Under the pieces are notes generated by a model. That model saw nothing but the letters and a program-made list of their open reading frames with translations. It searched no databases and was not told the origin of the DNA. A program made the position numbers and the translations under genes. A DNA stretch of 64,000 bases from Dugong dugon. Lineage: Eukaryota; Chordata; Mammalia; Sirenia; Dugongidae. How positions within the stretch are numbered: position 1 is the first letter of the stretch; each line of letters begins with the position of its first letter. Below are positions 1 to 11,506 of this stretch, in pieces. The stretch spans positions 58,648,145 to 58,712,144 of the forward strand of contig CM057468.1 in the NCBI GenBank assembly GCA_030035585.1, given 5' to 3'.

Positions 1-579
1 GCCTGCTGGGGCAGAGGGGGTGGGGTAGCCACTCAGATGGACTAGAAGCATGGGGCTGCACAGAGCCAATGCAGCAGAGTTGCCATCTCAGTGGGTGGAG
101 CACAGGGCTGAAGTCAAGGGCCAAGGGCTTCCAGCCAGAATCCAGAGGGTGTGGCCAGCGCACAGAGTCTAGAGGGCACGGCCTTGCCCAGATGTCCTCA
201 GAGAACGGAGGATTATTTTCAAGGCTTGAGAGCTAATGTAATCTGTTCTGATGGGTTTTGGACTTGCTTGGTGCCTGTTATCCCTTCTTTCCCTCCAATT
301 TCTCCCATTTGTAATGGAAATATCTACCTCGTGCCTGTTCCACCACTGTACTTTGGAAACAGATAACTTGTAGTCTAGTTTTCACAGGTTCACAGGTGAA
401 GAGGAATTTTGCCCTAGGAGGATAGTATACTCCTAAAGTCTCTCCCATACTTGATTTAAATGATTCAGAAGAGGAGATTTTGTGTTTGGAGTTGATTTAA
501 GACTTTTGGGATGATATGATGGGGTGAATGTGTTTTGCATGCAGCACAGACATGGATCTTGGGGGGGCAAAGGGTGGAA
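1..579 (+). mobile_element. MaLR-type LTR retrotransposon, 3' part of internal region
   Basis: This stretch has the look of the 3' end of a MaLR (MLT1/MST-like) internal region. It ends in a purine tract at 561-579, the polypurine tract expected just before a 3' LTR, and an LTR-like sequence starting with TG follows at 580. The only long open frame (151-366) is not a recognisable protein and is probably incidental. Family assignment rests on remembered sequence similarity, not on a search. Confidence 0.5.
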
Positions 580-772
580 TGTTATGGATGAACTGTATCC
601 CCCAAATAGATATATTGTAAATCCTAACTTCTATGCCTGTGGTTATAATCCCATTTGGGAATGGGTTGTCTTTGCTATGTTAATGAGAAAGGATTAGTGT
701 AGGGTGTGTCTTAAATCAAACTTTGAGATATAAAAAAGATTAAATGCAAGCTATTTTCTTAATGACCTTTTG
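580..772 (+). mobile_element. MaLR-type 3' LTR, 5' part only
   Basis: Begins TGTTATGG directly after the purine tract and continues with the C-rich block and the AT-rich TATA-like segment (near 728-745) typical of MaLR LTRs. It breaks off where RTE-derived sequence begins, so the LTR was truncated by, or lost its end next to, the RTE insertion. Confidence 0.45.
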
Positions 773-780
773 CTTTCTTC

Positions 781-1400
781 ATGTATGATGTCCTTGGTCT
801 TCTGTCATTAGTGTTCGATGCCTCAAATCTGTTCTTCAGATGGTCTCTAAATTCAGGTCAGATATATTCAAGGTCATATTTTGGCTCTCATGGAATTGTT
901 TTAATTTTCTTCAGCTTCAACATGACCTTGCATATGAGCGATTTTATGGTCTGTTCCGGAGTCAGTCCCTGGCCTTGTTCTGACTGATAATATTTAGCTT
1001 TTCCTTTGTTTCTTTCCATTGATGTAGTTGATTTGATTCCTGTGTATTCCTTCTGGCAATATCCACGTGTATAGTCATAGTTTATGTTGTTGAAAAAGGT
1101 ATTTCCAATGAAGAAGTCATTGGTCTTGCAAAATTCTATCATATGATTACTGTGTCATTTCTATCACCAAGGCCATATTTTCCAACTGCTGATTCTTCTT
1201 TTTTGTCTCTCACTTTCATATTCCATCACCAGTAATTATCAACACATCTTGATTGCATGTTTGATAATTTCAGACTTTGGAAGTTGGAAAAAAAAACTTC
1301 ATTTTCTTCATCTTTGGCATTAGTGGTTGGTGCCTAAATTTGAATAAGTCCATTTCGGCTCACTAATGCTTAGGATATCGATCTTCAAGTGTTCAAGAAA
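781..1400 (-). mobile_element. RTE/BovB-like LINE, inverted 5' segment (endonuclease C-terminal part)
   Basis: The minus strand reads as the C-terminal part of an RTE endonuclease. An open stretch at 888-1142 includes EFCKTNDFFIGNTFF, matching the conserved EFC-TND-FIGNT block of RTE ORF2, then a basic LKLKK segment that in RTE precedes the linker to the reverse transcriptase. It is interrupted by stops. The following plus-strand piece (1420-3227) carries the next part of the same protein in opposite orientation, so this is one insertion with an inverted 5' end. Outer limits are approximate. Confidence 0.6.
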
Positions 1401-1419
1401 TAATTAAGTAAAATAACTG

Positions 1420-3227
1420 AACAGATTTCAAAGGGTGGCTCAAGAAGACAAAGTAAAGCATTATAATGATATGTGCAAAGACCTGGAGTTAGAAAGCCTA
1501 AAGTGAAAAACACGCTCAGCATTTCTCAAACTAAAAGAACTGAAGAAAAAATTCAAGCCTCAAGTTGCAATAATCAGGGATTCTATGGGCAAAATGTTGA
1601 AGAACATAAAAAGTGTCAAATGAAGATGGAAGAAATACACAGAGTCACTGTACCAAAAAGAACTGGTCAACGTTCAAACAGTTCAGGAGGTAGCATATGT
1701 TCAAGCATTGATGGTACTGAAGGAAGAAATCCAGGCTGCACTGAAGGCATTGGCAAAAAACAAGTCTCCAGGAATTGACGGACCAATTGAGATGTTTCAA
1801 CAAATGGATGCAATGCTGGAAGCACTCACTCATCTACACCAAGAAATTTGGAAGACAGCTACCTGGCCAACTGACTGGAAGAGATCCATATTTGTGTCCA
1901 TTCCAAAGAAAGGTGATCCAATGAATAAGGAAATTATTGAACAATATCATTAATACCATATGCAAGTAAAATTTTGCTGAAGATAATTCAGAAATGGTTG
2001 CAGCAGTACATTGGCAGAGAATTGCCAGAAATTCAAGCTGGATTCAGAAGAGGTTATGGAATGAGGGATAGCATTGCTGATGTCAGATGGATCTTGGCTG
2101 AAAGCAGAGGATACCAGAAAGATATTTACCTTTGTTTTATTGACTATGCAAAGGCATTTGACTGTGTGCATCATAACAAATTATGGGTAACATTGTGAAG
2201 AGTGGGAATTCCAGAACACTTAATTGTGCTCATGAGAAACCTGTACATACACCAAGAGGCAGTTATTCTAACAGAAGAAGGGGATACTGTGTGGTTTAAA
2301 GTCAGGAAAGGTGTGTGTCAGGGTTGTATCCTTTCACAATATTTATGCAATCTGTATGCTGAGCAAATAATCCAAGAGGCTGGATTATATGAAGAAGAAC
2401 TGGGCATCAGGATTGGAGGAAGATTCATTAACAACCTGCAATACGCAGATGACACAACCTTGCTTGCTGCAACTGAAGAGAACTTGAAGCACTTACTGAT
2501 GAAGATCAAGGACCACAGCCTTCAGTATGGATTACACCTCAACATAAAGAAAACACAAATTCTCACAACTGGACCAATAAACAATATCATGATAAATGGA
2601 GAAAATATTGAAGTTGTCAAGGATTTCATTTTACTTGGATCCACAATCAACATCCATGGAAGCAGTAGTCAAGAAATCAAATGATGTATTGCAGTGGACA
2701 AATCTGCTGGAAAAGAACTCTTTAAAGTGTTAAAAAGCAAAAGTTTCACCTTGAGGACTAATGTACACCCGACCCAAGCCATGGTATTTTCAATTACCTG
2801 ATACGCATGCAAAAGCTGGGCAATGAATAAGGAAGACCAAGAAGAATTAATGCCTTTGAGTTATGATGTTGGCGAATAATGTTGAATACAATGGCCTGCC
2901 AGGAGCATGAACACATCTGTCTCGGAAGAAGTACTGCCAGAATGCTTCTTAAAAGTGAGAATGGTGAGATTTTATCTCATGTACTTTGGACATGTTGTCA
3001 GGAGGGACCAGTCCCTGGAGCAGGACATCATGCTTGGTAAAGTAGAGGGTCAGAGAAAAAGAGGAAGACCTTGACGAGACGGATTAACACAGTGGCTGCA
3101 ACAATGGGCTCGAACACAGCAATGATTGTGAGGATGGTACAGGGTCAGGCAGTGTTTTGTTTTGCTATACATAGGATTGCTATGAGTCGGAACCAATGCG
3201 ACAGCACCTAACAACTACAACAACATC
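1420..3227 (+). pseudogene. RTE/BovB-like LINE ORF2 (reverse transcriptase) and 3' tail, broken
   Basis: Recognisable RTE reverse transcriptase. In order: KNKSPGIDG near 1770, IPKKGDP near 1900, an ELPEIQAGFRRG block near 2015, FIDYAKAFDCVHH near 2130, GVCQGCILS near 2310 and the catalytic YADD box near 2440. It is broken by a frameshift between about 1953 and 1974, an in-frame stop at 2196-2198, a stop at 2682-2684 and several later ones. The 3' end (about 3165-3227) has the motif GCTATGAGTCGGAA and a CAA-rich tail, shared with the SINEs in this window. The family encodes the machinery for target-primed reverse transcription; this copy is dead. Confidence 0.85.
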
Positions 3228-5708
3228 TAAACTCCTACTACTTGCTGTCTGAAGATCAGGAAACAAATGGAGTTGGATAGTATGACTTTCGTCTTTGTCC
3301 AATTTTGCTACTCAAACTCAATAACCAGATAGATTTGACAGGAAGGAATATTTGTGTTATCTACTTCATAGAGTTGTTGTGAGGATTAAATTAGTTAATA
3401 TTTGTGAAGCTCTATGCCTCACACACATATAGTGAGTATATGCTATTCCTATTATTCCAGCTAATAGGACATAATACTCCATAAGGAATATTAATGATGG
3501 CCCAGTTCTACGCAATTTATTTTTATTTAGCAATGACCGTTTGTACTTTAACCTTAAGATCTATTAAAGGACTGACCCTCGAAGTTTATTTATGTACCCA
3601 TTTGTTTTTGCCGAAAGGTCTTTTTGACCCTTTAATACGGCTATGAGGAAGGAAAAAGTGCAACGGGGCATGAGCCAGGAGATTTATAGCTCGCTCTCTA
3701 CAAACCACTATCATAACATATTAGACAGGGACGGAACCTCTTGGGATTTCAGTTTCTTGTTCTGATAATTGGAACGAATTCTTCATGGGTCAGCAGAGAA
3801 AATGAATGTTACAATGTTCTGCAAATGTTAACATGTAACACTCAGGAGAGAGACTACTTGTCACTCCATGTAGGTCACTATTTATTCTACTTGTGGAATA
3901 TAACCTCAAAATGATAATCCTAATCCTGAAACCCAGAGTCAGGAACCAATGTTTACTGTTGCGGAGGAATTCAGCTGTTACTTTGTACTGATTAGCAGAC
4001 TGATGGTTGTGCAATGTAACATTTTGGAAACAGTATTCATTCAAGCAACAAACATTTATTGAGCACCCATTAGGTGTTCTTGATGTAACCCTGGTCAAAT
4101 CACCTGAGCCTGTGACCTATTACCTACCTGCAGAAACGAATGCTAATATAAATTTCTCCTCTCACCTGCCACAGTGCTGATCCTTATCAAGTCACTTATA
4201 TTCTTTGCTCAAGCTTCCTTCTTTGTAAAAATGGCCCCTGCTTCATGAGACTGAAACTATTCATAAGATCACCTTACTGAAGTGTTTGCATTTCCTCAAA
4301 AGGAAAGTATAACAGAAAGTCAGTCTATTTATCAGTAATCTATCAGGGCACTGATTTCCACTTGCAGTACTTGCTTTGTTATTCACTCATTTTCTTTCCT
4401 CAGAAATTTAATAGACTTTATCTAAAAGGTCCCAAGTCCTTCCTGTATAGCAGCACCAGAGTTATTTGTATAGCATTTAATATTTAACCAACACTGTATA
4501 ACTTTACTGTTTATTTTTATCCTAGCAACCCAAGGTAGGTCCTTACTATCAGACCCTTCTTAGAATTGGAGAAGCCGAGGCCCCAAATGCATACACAATT
4601 TACCACGTGTAGCTACCAGTTATCCTTACTCTACTAGTAAAATGAGAAGTCATCTTGTTGAATAAAATTTTGAACTTCTTTTTTATTTTATCCAGCTACT
4701 GGATGCTAGTTCCAGGAAGAATTTAGGCTATCACCAAAGTCCCACCTAGAATTTAAAATAGTCCTCGCCATTACTTTTTCTCCCCATCTAAAACATATGA
4801 CAGATTTTTTTTTTCCTTGCTAAAAAGCCTAGAAGCACAAGTCTCCTCTAAATAATCAGTGGTTCCTATTACTGACCAAATCCAGTATAAACTCCTCACT
4901 CTGGCATTCCAGATCCCACCCCCAGCCCCCTAGTTCTCTAGACACAACCTCTCCTTTTTAAGTTTTGGCTCTTATTTCACCTGTACGTATACTCTATGCT
5001 CCAGTCAAGCACACAATGTCCATTTTCTCTGCCTTCATTCACTCATTGTGTATTTATTGGAATTCCTCCTGTATCTCAGGTACCATTTTAGGCATTGGCC
5101 ATTTGGGGAGGAAGACAAGATAGAGTATCAGTGAAGGGCGTGGTCTATACCAATGGCTTTCAAATGTTTTGTCTATAAAATTATTTGTTCAAAATAAACC
5201 TACTCGGAAGACAAGTATTTAAACACATATAGTGAAAATTGCTGTGGATGAGATTAGGATTACCTCATTTTCCTCCTCCTCCATCGGCTCCTTCAGGGGT
5301 TCTATCAAATACCTTGAATACCCTTGATCCTTGTATATTATGCTTGGAAACACACACACACTCACTTCTCATAAACGTTGAATTTTTCCAATTTTTAGCC
5401 AACTGCTTTTTGTGCTTTGTCTTTCCTCAGTCATATGCTTCTTTATGTAAACCCTGGGCTTAATTTTATATGATAGCAGTTGTATTCCTACAAAATACTT
5501 CTTTTTTCTTTTCTTTTCTTTTTTTTTTTTACAAACTCAAGCATGACTTAAGTGTGCTGTGAGTCAGCTTATTTATAGGCAAGCAGTTCGGTAAATTCTC
5601 ATATTATAGATGTGAAGTGCAAGCAGAACAAGCCTATAATAGTACCACAGCTTCTGAACAAATCAAGTATGCTCAGTTTCCTTGTATTTTGTGTATTAAC
5701 AATTCTGC
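3228..5708. other. Non-coding stretch, old repeats
   Basis: No supportable gene. Segments near 4035-4085 and 5035-5105 resemble the 3' ends of ancient L2/MIR repeats (the motif around CAAACATTTATTGAGCACC). A T-rich tract lies at 5503-5530. The rest looks unique. Confidence 0.5.
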
Positions 5709-5718
5709 ATAAGACTTT

Positions 5719-5876
5719 GGAAACCCTAGTGGTGTGGTGGTTAAGAGCTATGGCTGCTAACCAAAAGGTTGGCAGTTTGAATCCACCAGCTGCTACTTGG
5801 AAACCCTATGGGGAACTTCTACTCTGTCCTGTAGGGTTGCTATAAGTCAGAATCAACTCAGTGGCAACGGGTTTAT
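5719..5876 (+). mobile_element. AfroSINE (tRNA-derived SINE)
   Basis: Has the full SINE signature: ACCCTAGTGGTGTGGTGG, GGTTAAGAGC, GCTGCTAACC, GGTTGGCAGTTTGAATCC (a B-box relic) and the 3' GCTATAAGTCAGAATCAACT tail. It is bounded by a perfect 10-bp target duplication, ATAAGACTTT, at 5709-5718 and 5877-5886. Confidence 0.9.
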
Positions 5877-5886
5877 ATAAGACTTT

Positions 5887-6619
5887 AGAAAGACTCTGTA
5901 ATAAAAATTCTGTACAGGTGCAGGTGAAATAGGAATAAATGAAGTTCTAATTTATAAATTGCTTGAAAGCACATAAGTTATTTTAAATTTATATGCACAT
6001 ACATATTTTCCTTTTAACTATTTTTGTTTACTAAAATGCTTGTAAAAATAAGGTAGATTAAAGGACTATCAAGTAACATTCATAAAAGTTTAATTCTAAA
6101 AGCTAAGTTATCTACAAACTTCTATAGCACTAAACAATTTTGGGAATTAAGATTTTATTTTTCTTTAAGCGTTTATCCATGTATTTATGTCTTGAAAGTC
6201 TCAAGATTATTGATATTAATACAGCAGGAACTTGTGTATTTGTTTATGTATATATTTTCATGCAAGTATCAACTGTAAACAAAGATGGTGTATTCAGAGA
6301 GAAGTAATGGCTAGAAAAGGGGAAGAAGTTTGTCGCTTAGGGTAATATGTAATACTTGCAGGGCCCTTACTTTTGCCAGGCACTGGTCTTAGTACATTAC
6401 AAGTGTTAACTCATTTTTTCTTCCAAACCATTCCTTGCAGTAGCAATTAAGTTATACTAGTTTACCTACCCATAATCCTATTCCACACTTTAATCTGAAG
6501 AATCATCTCATTCAACACTACAGAGCTTTTGCTCAGTGTGCTCAGTTCCATGGAGACTGGATTTCATGCTTTATGCTGTGCCATGAAGTCTACAGACCCT
6601 TATACCTCTGACTTCATCT
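5887..6619. other. Non-coding stretch
   Basis: AT-rich sequence with no gene. A part near 6355-6440 resembles an ancient MIR/L2 fragment (GCCAGGCACTGG followed by a TTAACTCATTT-type segment). Confidence 0.45.
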
Positions 6620-7240
6620 CTTACTCTCTCCTCTTCCAACTCATTCAGCTCTAGTCAAATGGCCTCTTCCACCCCATGGACGCTCCTGAATTAGTGTTTT
6701 TGCCCTTGCTCTTTTCTCTGTCTAGCTAGTCCCTTTCCTCCTTCTCTGTGAGGTCTTCCCTAAGTACCATATTTAAACTTAGAAACACCCAACACCAACA
6801 CTCCCCATTCCCCTTGCTTACTTTATTTTCCTTCATACTGTGTACCTCCCTCTAACACACTATATGGAACTCCCCTGGGTGTTGCAAACAGTTAACTCAC
6901 TCAGCTGCTAACAGAAAGGTTGGAGGTTGAGTCCACCCGAAGGTGCCTTGGAAGAATGGCCTAGTGATCTACTTCCAAAAAGTCAGCTATTGAAAACTCT
7001 ACGGAGCACAGTTCTATTCTGACACGTGAGAGTCTCCATGAGTTGCAGTCAACTCAACGGCAACTGATTTTAATCCACTATGTATTTTACTAACTTACTT
7101 TATGGTCTGCTTCTCAGCACTAGAATGTAAGTTCCATGAGGCCAGGAATTTTTATCTGTTTTATTCATTGCTGAATCTTCTGTGCCTAGAAAAGAGCCTG
7201 GAAATGGTAGGCATGTCACAGATTTTTGATTGAATGAAGT
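6620..7240 (+). mobile_element. L2-like LINE 3' end, split by a SINE
   Basis: The sequence on both sides of the SINE at 6866-7076 resembles an L2 3' end: the C/T-rich part before it, and after it TAAGTTCCATGAGGCCAGG, then GAGCCTGG and a TTGAATGAA end. The two halves are one old L2 copy opened by the SINE. Confidence 0.55.
6866..7076 (+). mobile_element. AfroSINE, long form
   Basis: Contains AACTCCCCTGGGTG, GCTGCTAACAGAAAGGTTGG, the B-box-like GGTTGAGTCCACCC and the tail TGAGTTGCAGTCAACTCAACGG. It includes the middle segment that shorter copies lack. Near-duplicated flanks (CACTATATG and CACTATGTA) suggest a decayed target duplication. Confidence 0.8.
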
Positions 7241-7295
7241 TTCCTTCACCTTTATTACTGATTCATCACCACTAAAGACATTCAAGCATGCATGG

Positions 7296-7365
7296 AAGTG
7301 TGTGTATGTATGTATATGTGTATATACATGTATATGTATATATATGCACACACACACACATCCCT
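7296..7365. repeat. Microsatellite (TG/TA/CA)
   Basis: Alternating TGTG, TATA and (CA)n runs ending in a pure CA stretch near 7346-7360. Confidence 0.85.
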
Positions 7366-7499
7366 GGATGGTATATTAGATATCTTAAGAATTTGGTTAG
7401 TATTAAACAGTACTTTCTCTTGGAATAAATGTGGCACATCCTGGGAAAATCCTAACTCATCCTGTATCTTCTCAGCTTACTTTCTTAGGTGTTTACACT

Positions 7500-7673
7500 A
7501 AAACAAAACAAAACAAACAAACTCATTGCCATCGAGTCGATTCCAACTCATAGCCATCCTAAAGGACAGGGTAGAACTCCCCCATATTTTTTCCGAGGAG
7601 TGGCTGGTGGATTCGAACTGCCGACCTTTTGGTTAGCAGCCAAATGCTTAACCACTGCTCCACCAGGGTGGTG
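7500..7673 (-). mobile_element. AfroSINE
   Basis: The plus strand shows the reverse of the SINE: an (AAAAC)n-like tail, then TTGCCATCGAGTCGATTCCA, GACCTTTTGGTTAGCAGC and the terminal CACCAGGGTGG. Confidence 0.88.
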
Positions 7674-8719
7674 CATGCATATCCTGAAAGTTATCATTTC
7701 TCATTCCAAGGATAAGTATATAAAAGCAGAAAATAGAGGACGTCTTCTACATCAAAAGAAAGAATTCTGGTGATATTATCATTCCTTCCACCCTGAATCA
7801 GGCACCCATCAGCTACCCGGCACAATTGTGATCACCACCTGCCTCAGCCCACGTTTGCTGTCTGCTCCCCACCCCACTCACTTCCTTTCTTCGGTCTCCT
7901 TCTCTTCCATCAATATGAGTAAAGCCAGGGCTGGCTCCACCATGACCTTAAATAAAGTCACTCCCATGTCACCATGGCAATAATCAGTTTTTGGGCAATA
8001 TGCTGCTTCACTGGGTCTTCTTTTCCAGGGAACAAATACTGAGTAAAAAGTAATCCCTGAGAGTCTGCATTAACGAAAATCAGTTCAAAACTGGGTAATG
8101 CAGGAGACGGAGTCACTTTTATACTTGACTCACCTCAATTTACAGTTCCAGGGAGCATTCAGAAGTATCAAGTACGTTAGGAAAAATGGTTTGGGACTAG
8201 ATAAGGGAACTAAAACAGAGCTCTACTGAAACTAGGGCCCCTGGGAAAAGAGGAACAGAAAATTCTATCCAGTGGCCAAGAAACATGTCTCTTTCAGAGA
8301 CCTGGGAAAGCAAACCACAATAAAACAAAACAAAACATTCTCCTGTGAAAAACAAAACCCTAGGCCTGTCCTATGTGTCAGCATGGAAACTAAATTTACA
8401 CTATCCTCATTGTTAGGGAATTTTCTAGAGGAGCGCAATTAACATAAAAATGGCCCTGGACCAGAGATACCACCTTGACCTCCTACAGAAAAATAGTTTC
8501 CATGGAATAATCCCTATGGAAGATGAAGCCAAGTAAAGAGTATAGACTATTTTAAGAAAAATATCCCACCAAGAGACAGTCAACAAGCAAAACAGTGTTA
8601 GCTCTCCCTCCCTCATCAAAGGTAGAATGCTATAAAAAATAAACAGGGGGATTGAGAAAGAACCCCAAAAAAACTTCTAGAAATAAAAGATAAACTATTA
8701 CAGTTTTTTTTAATGATCA
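7674..8719. other. Non-coding stretch
   Basis: No repeat family or gene that I can support. The open frames here are short and lack any recognisable domain. Confidence 0.4.
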
Positions 8720-8721
8720 GA

Positions 8722-8925
8722 TTATGTTGATGTTGCTGGGTGCCACCAAGTTAGCCCCCTGCTTGTGGTGACCCCATGCACAATGGGACTAAATTCTGCC
8801 CAGTCCTGTGCCATCCTCATGATCAGCTGCAGATCAGGCTTAAGGATCAAACCCTTGTGATCCACAGGGTTTTCCTTAGCTGATTTTTGAAGTAGATTGG
8901 CAGGCCTTTTTTCTTAGATCAGAGT
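8722..8925 (-). mobile_element. RTE/AfroSINE-related fragment
   Basis: Starts with a GTTGCTGGGTGCCACCAAGT segment and the GTGACCCCATGCACAA block seen in reverse-oriented RTE 3' ends and related SINEs of this genome. The right half resembles the middle of the diverged SINE at 37283 (AGCTGATTT followed by a GGC-CTTT part). Old and degenerate; exact class unsure. Confidence 0.4.
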
Positions 8926-9600
8926 GTACCAGGTCTATAAAATGGGGTGGCGAAAGTGGAACATCACCCTGATGCTCTCTGGGAGGAACTCATTCCATTA
9001 TCATTCTATAAAAGGGAAACTTTCCCAGAATGTCAAAAGGACAACTCTCTGCCCAATTCTAGCACTGAGAAGGTGCGGTAGTAATTCTCTTCAGGATCCC
9101 AGTGGCATTGTGCCAACAGAAGAAAGATACATGAAAGCCCTGCCCCCACTCTGGCTTACACAATTTCTTGTCACAACAGCACTGTGCCTAGTGAGCATAC
9201 AGGCGTCCTTGGAAGAGAAGCTTTGAGGATATCAAGCCTGGTTGCTGGAACAGATGCTGAAGTTCCGAGGACCCAGGAGCCTTCCGGGTCATGTGGTTAT
9301 GCGGAGGAGGCACTGTCTTATTTTCTTTTCTCTTGCATTAAGCACTGGGTACAGGTATGACCCTAGAACTACTTCTTTCTGGGACAAGACACACCAAACA
9401 GTGCATGCCTGTGGCCGTATCTTTGACGCTGACCTGTGGTTGGAAGTAAAATATAAAAAAAACTCTTTGTACTTTTCCAGCACCCTATAATTCTGGCAAT
9501 TAGTTGGCATAAACTGGCCCCCTGGGCACCACTTTTGTATTGGTAACTCCTTCTTCGGAGCTTAATAAATCCTTGTTGGGTTATTGCCTAACCTGAAATG
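8926..9600. other. Non-coding stretch with LTR-like signals
   Basis: It has a TATAAAAGGG box at about 9006 and an AATAAA followed by a GT/T-rich segment at 9564-9585, a spacing that would suit an old solo LTR. No protein is supported. The open frames at 8924-9226 and 9242-9490 match nothing I recognise. Confidence 0.25.
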
Positions 9601-10099
9601 TTCCTCCAGAGTGCTTTGGAGAAGGGGAAATGGCCACAAAATCAAAACCTCAGAATGGTGTGCAAAGTTCCCTCGCTAAAGCTGTCATTTTTAAAAATTG
9701 CGTACTAGTCTTGATCTTTAGTTCTACTGAAACCTGTAGTGGTTCTGAGTGACAAGATGTCACAGAATGTACTATTGTTTCTAATATGATATGCTTTGGC
9801 ATTTAGGGCTTTCAAGTTTAATGTTTCTTGGAGCATATATGCCAGGATAAATATTATATTACTTCGTACATGGTCTCTGGTTTACTCTAGCTCAGAGTAT
9901 GTAGTTAATCAACAAAGGGAGACATTTTGCCAAAATTCAGTAGGGTATAGTGTTCAAAATGGTTTAAAACAAACCTACAAACAATAGAAATATAGATCTC
10001 ATTTTTATTTATAAAAGTCATTTAAAAAAAAATTCTGCCTTAAAATTTATGCCTTAGTTAACAACCTCCAAGCCATTCTTTTAGGTCATTTTGTATACT

Positions 10100-10266
10100 T
10101 TGGAGCCCTGGCAACATAGTGGTTAAGAGCTCGGCTGCTAACCAAAAGTTCAGCAGTTTGAATCCACCAGCGGCTCCTTGGGGTTGCCTATGGGGCAGTT
10201 CTACTCTGTCCTATAGGGTAGCTATGAGTCAGAATCAACTTGAGGGTGATGGGTTGGGTTAGGTTA
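10100..10266 (+). mobile_element. AfroSINE
   Basis: GGAGCCCTGGCAACATAGTG, GGTTAAGAGCTCGGCTGC, a B-box relic and the GCTATGAGTCAGAATCAACT tail, ending in GGGTT-rich sequence next to an LTR. Confidence 0.88.
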
Positions 10267-10267
10267 G

Positions 10268-10748
10268 TGTCTTAGTCATCTAGTGCTGCCATAACAGAAA
10301 TACCTCAAGTGGATGATTTTAAGGAAGGGAAGTTTATTTCCTCACAGTCAAAGTAGGCTAACAGTCCAATTTCAGGGTGTCAACTCCAGGGGAAGGCTTT
10401 CTCTCTCGGCCTTCTCATTAATGTTCCCCCAGACTAGGAGTTTCTCGGCGCAGGGACCCCGATCCAAAGGACGCGCGCGCTCTGCTCCCGGCACTGCTTT
10501 CTTGATGGTATGAGGTCCCACTGTCTCACTGCTCACTTCTGTCTTTTATATCTCAGGAGATTGCCTCAGGACACAATCCAGTCTTGTAGATCAGGTCCTG
10601 CCTTACTAACACAACTGCCACCCATCCTCCCTCGTTAACATCCTAGAGGCAGGTTTACAACATACAGGAAGATCACACAGTACCAGGAATCATGGCCCAG
10701 CCAAACTGATACACACGTTTTTTGGGGGACATAATTCAAACCATGACA
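10268..10748 (-). mobile_element. MaLR-type solo LTR
   Basis: On the minus strand it starts TGTCATGGTTTGAATTATGT with the C-run typical of MLT1/MST LTRs and ends CTAGATGACTAAGACA. The 481 bp fit a MaLR LTR. A CpG-rich patch remains near 10440-10500. No partner LTR or internal region is adjacent, so it is a solo LTR. Confidence 0.7.
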
Positions 10749-11349
10749 GGTTGGATTTTAGATACTTTTCTGTAGTCCAGTAGTCCAAAACTATCTAAAT
10801 GACTCTAACTGACAAAATGATACGGGACAAGCTTATGATAAAAGCCGACAAGTGATGCTGAAAGAAAAAATTGGTCTAATCGTGGCGACCAAGTCACTGC
10901 CAAGAATAAGGAAAAAACAGAACATAAGACATAGCAAATTACATTTTGGAGAATATCATGTTTTATAAATTAGCACCATGACAAAACTTCAAAAATCATA
11001 GCTATAGTTATTTATAACAATTTAAGACAGATACAAAAATGTGCACTTTCAAAATTTTTTATGATGATTTTCACAGCTTTACTGCTTTATTTCCTTCCCC
11101 ATCTTCAAGAAGTCACTAATCCCTTTTTTCTAAACTAATCTAAGCTGTAAATGATACACATTTAGGACAGGCCACGTAAAATTCTTTTGAAATCACTGTG
11201 AGGAAATAAAGATTTTCATTTAAGAGTATAAAGTGAGCCTAAGCAGGATTAGCAAAAAAATCAGCTGAGAATAATTTTCAAATCATGAATAAGATGTCAA
11301 TATATTCATTAGAAATTAAAAAGAAAAAAGTTCCTATGCATAGTTCAAC
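10749..11349. other. Non-coding stretch
   Basis: AT-rich; no gene or recognisable repeat seen. Confidence 0.4.
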
Positions 11350-11506
11350 CAAAACCCCTTGCCATCAAATTGATTCAAACTCAAAGTAACCCTATAGGAC
11401 AGAATAGAACTGCTCCATAGGGTTTCCAAGGAGCAGCTGGTAGATTCAAACTGCCAACCTCTCAGTTAAAAGCCAAGCTCTTAACCACTACACTACCAGG
11501 GCTCCC
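11350..11506 (-). mobile_element. AfroSINE
   Basis: Reverse-oriented SINE: CTTGCCATCAAATTGATTCA, CCCTATAGGACAGAATAGAA, TAGGGTTTCCAAGGAGCAGC and the terminal ACCAGGGCTCCC. Flanking GCATAGTT and ACATAGTT look like a diverged target duplication. Confidence 0.88.

Noticed and set aside
1-3227. AGR3 3' exons upstream of AGR2
   Set aside because: AGR3 is expected further upstream of AGR2 in this order, but no thioredoxin-fold or KDEL-like exon was seen in the first 27 kb.
7296-7365. Regulatory Z-DNA-forming element
   Set aside because: Only a short microsatellite with mixed TG/TA/CA units; no gene nearby to regulate.
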